Source: Arachidicoccus rhizosphaerae
GTDB taxonomy: Bacteria; Bacteroidota; Bacteroidia; Chitinophagales; Chitinophagaceae
Direction: 5' to 3'
Assembly: GCF_900107765.1 (NCBI RefSeq)
Contig: NZ_FNQY01000034.1
Span: forward strand, 1-33,707
DNA length: 33,707 nucleotides
Positions 33,025-33,707 of this stretch are shown here, piece by piece. Both the position numbers and the translations under genes were made by a program. Positions within the stretch are counted from its first letter, which is position 1; the number at the start of each line of letters is the position of its first letter. Below the pieces are notes generated by a model. The model saw only the letters and a list, made by a program, of their open reading frames with translations, had not been told where the DNA came from and searched no databases.

Positions 33025-33166
33025 TTTAAATGCCTAGCCCTGCCATTGCGATTTGCTGACCATACAAAGAAACAAAATAAAATTAGTGCGAAAAATATTT
33101 TTTACCGACCTCTGAAAGCTACGCTATCAGTAAAAAGAAATTTGACTCTGAATTGCTGTAATTTTT

Positions 33167-33385
33167 AATTGAGCCGGCCTAAAATAATATCCTCATAGTT
33201 TCAGGGTTCCCTCCTACTATTTGCAAAAATAATCCATGCCTGTTAAACATGGCTGGTGTATTAAAATTAATTTGTTGAGTTATTCACAATTGACTTTCCC
33301 GGAAGTAGTCACGGCTTGCGCTAAGTGGCTGTTCGCTAAATTTTCATAATGGACACTATATTAGAGTCTGCTCAATAACTCACCG
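33167..33385. other. Relic spacer between insertion sequences
   Basis: About 200 bp with no frame. It contains GGACAC (33351-33356), which pairs with GTGTCC at 31173-31178 on the other side of the insertion sequence, and TTAGAGTCTGCTCAATAACT (from 33361), which looks like the terminus of the IS5-type element that follows. Confidence 0.4.
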
Positions 33386-33707
33386 CTAGGTGGTCATTAA
33401 CACATTATAATAATTTTTAATTCTGAAATTTCCGGCTAGCCTGACTACATGATAGGCTAGCCAATTTTGTATCCTTAATAGTAGGGATACAGGTGCCTGC
33501 CTGGTCATCCGGACCAGGTTTAGCACCAGGGCTATAGTAGATATCCATGAAGTACTTGTATTGGCCAGCTTGGCTTTTATATTGTCCATGCCATATCTGG
33601 TCTTTGCTTGGCCAAATTTTCCCTCTATTGGATTTCTTTCGCCCGGTCTTATGTGATTTTTCACTGCCGTTGCGGATGGACGACCTAGCGGTTTCGCAAC
33701 AAGTTTT
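33386..33707 (-). CDS. IS5-family transposase, C-terminal part running off the window
   Basis: The leftward frame is open from the window edge (33706) to a stop at 33386, so the GTG at 33664 is not a real start. The visible part contains PLGRPSATA, then RPGERNPIEGKFGQAKTRYG and NIKAKLANTSTSWISTIALV, the C-terminal signature of IS5-type transposases, including the third catalytic acid (E in NPIEGKFG). The N-terminal DD part lies beyond the right edge. Whether the gene is intact cannot be judged. Confidence 0.82.
   Translation of the reverse strand, partial: KLVAKPLGRPSATAVKNHIRPGERNPIEGKFGQAKTRYGMDNIKAKLANTSTSWISTIALVLNLVRMTRQAPVSLLLRIQNWLAYHVVRLAGNFRIKNYYNVLMTT

Larger units (their letters stand above)
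32745..33141. other. Non-coding right part of the insertion sequence
   Basis: A stretch of almost 400 bp upstream of the transposase without a long frame. It contains a rightward promoter (32851-32882), a leftward terminator (32904-32924) and a short frame spanning an 18-bp palindrome (32956-33024). The last 115 bp before the terminal repeat show nothing recognisable. Confidence 0.6.
31265..33158. mobile_element. 1.9-kb insertion sequence with DDE transposase, family uncertain
   Basis: Bounded by 17-bp inverted repeats CAGCGATTCAGAGTCAA (31265-31281) and the reverse complement of 33142-33158, CAGCAATTCAGAGTCAA; they differ at one base. Immediately outside is a perfect 8-bp direct repeat TAATTTTT (31257-31264 and 33159-33166), the target duplication. 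The element carries one transposase on the minus strand and about 400 bp of non-coding sequence on its right containing a promoter, a terminator hairpin and a short frame. The fresh duplication suggests a recent insertion. Confidence 0.88.

Noticed and set aside
31173-33356. GTGTCCAT (31173-31180) and ATGGACAC (33349-33356) as outer inverted repeats of a second, larger mobile element
   Set aside because: Only eight bases pair reliably, no matching target duplication is seen, and no extra transposase lies between them apart from the inner element's. It may be an old relic, but it is not strong enough to list as an element.
1-33707. CRISPR arrays, tRNA or rRNA genes
   Set aside because: No regularly spaced repeats, no tRNA cloverleaf and no rRNA-like stretch was recognised on reading; a tRNA scan was not possible here.

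Overview
The window looks like Bacteroidota DNA, probably a Sphingobacteriia-type genome (Pedobacter, Mucilaginibacter or Sphingobacterium relatives; the genus is a guess). It has AT-rich genes mostly without Shine-Dalgarno leaders, several promoters of the Bacteroidota form TTG/TTTG-N19-22-TAnnTTTG, a Wza/Wzc pair whose kinase ends in a GY-repeat tyrosine tail, and a GH32 remnant next to a secreted redoxin.

Layout. (1) 1-2417 is a complete IS66-family element with 27-bp inverted repeats (26/27 identical). tnpB and tnpC read rightward and tnpA reads leftward from the other end; an inward promoter at each end has its -33 box inside the inverted repeat. The element interrupts a GH32 fructan-hydrolase gene, whose 3' tail (2418-2675) remains, followed by a secreted thioredoxin-like protein (2695-3180) and a short broken reading frame. 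(2) 3274-30903 is one long leftward surface-polysaccharide locus of the Wzx/Wzy type. In transcription order: Wzy-like polymerase, a secreted GH123/DUF4091-like protein, Wza-type exporter, Wzc tyrosine kinase, a seven-gene CMP-legionaminic acid pathway (legB, legC, legH, legI, legG, ptmE, legF), Wzx flippase, a GT52 sialyltransferase-like enzyme, a TviB-type UDP-HexNAc 6-dehydrogenase, a second polytopic Wzy/GT-C-like protein, a GT4, a second GH123/DUF4091-like paralogue, another GT4, WecB, a heparinase II/III-like protein, a WbuB-like GT4 and an extended SDR. (3) 31257-33166 is an intact 1.9-kb insertion sequence with a DDE transposase, 17-bp inverted repeats and a perfect 8-bp target duplication. 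It sits a few bases upstream of a candidate promoter for the whole polysaccharide locus. (4) A relic spacer and the 3' part of an IS5-family transposase reach the right edge.

How the genes work together (inference from families): PtmE makes GDP-GlcNAc; LegB, LegC, LegH, LegG and LegI convert it to di-N-acetyl-legionaminic acid; LegF activates this with CMP; and the GT52 enzyme is the natural candidate to transfer it. WecB and the TviB-like dehydrogenase supply ManNAc and an N-acetylhexosaminuronic acid. Three GT4 enzymes and the GT52 would build a repeat unit of about four to five sugars, flipped by Wzx, polymerised by one of two Wzy candidates and exported through Wzc/Wza. Two secreted GH123-like proteins and a heparinase-like protein could trim or remodel the polymer. 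No initiating sugar-phosphate transferase is present, and the locus stops abruptly at its 3' end beside the broken reading frame.
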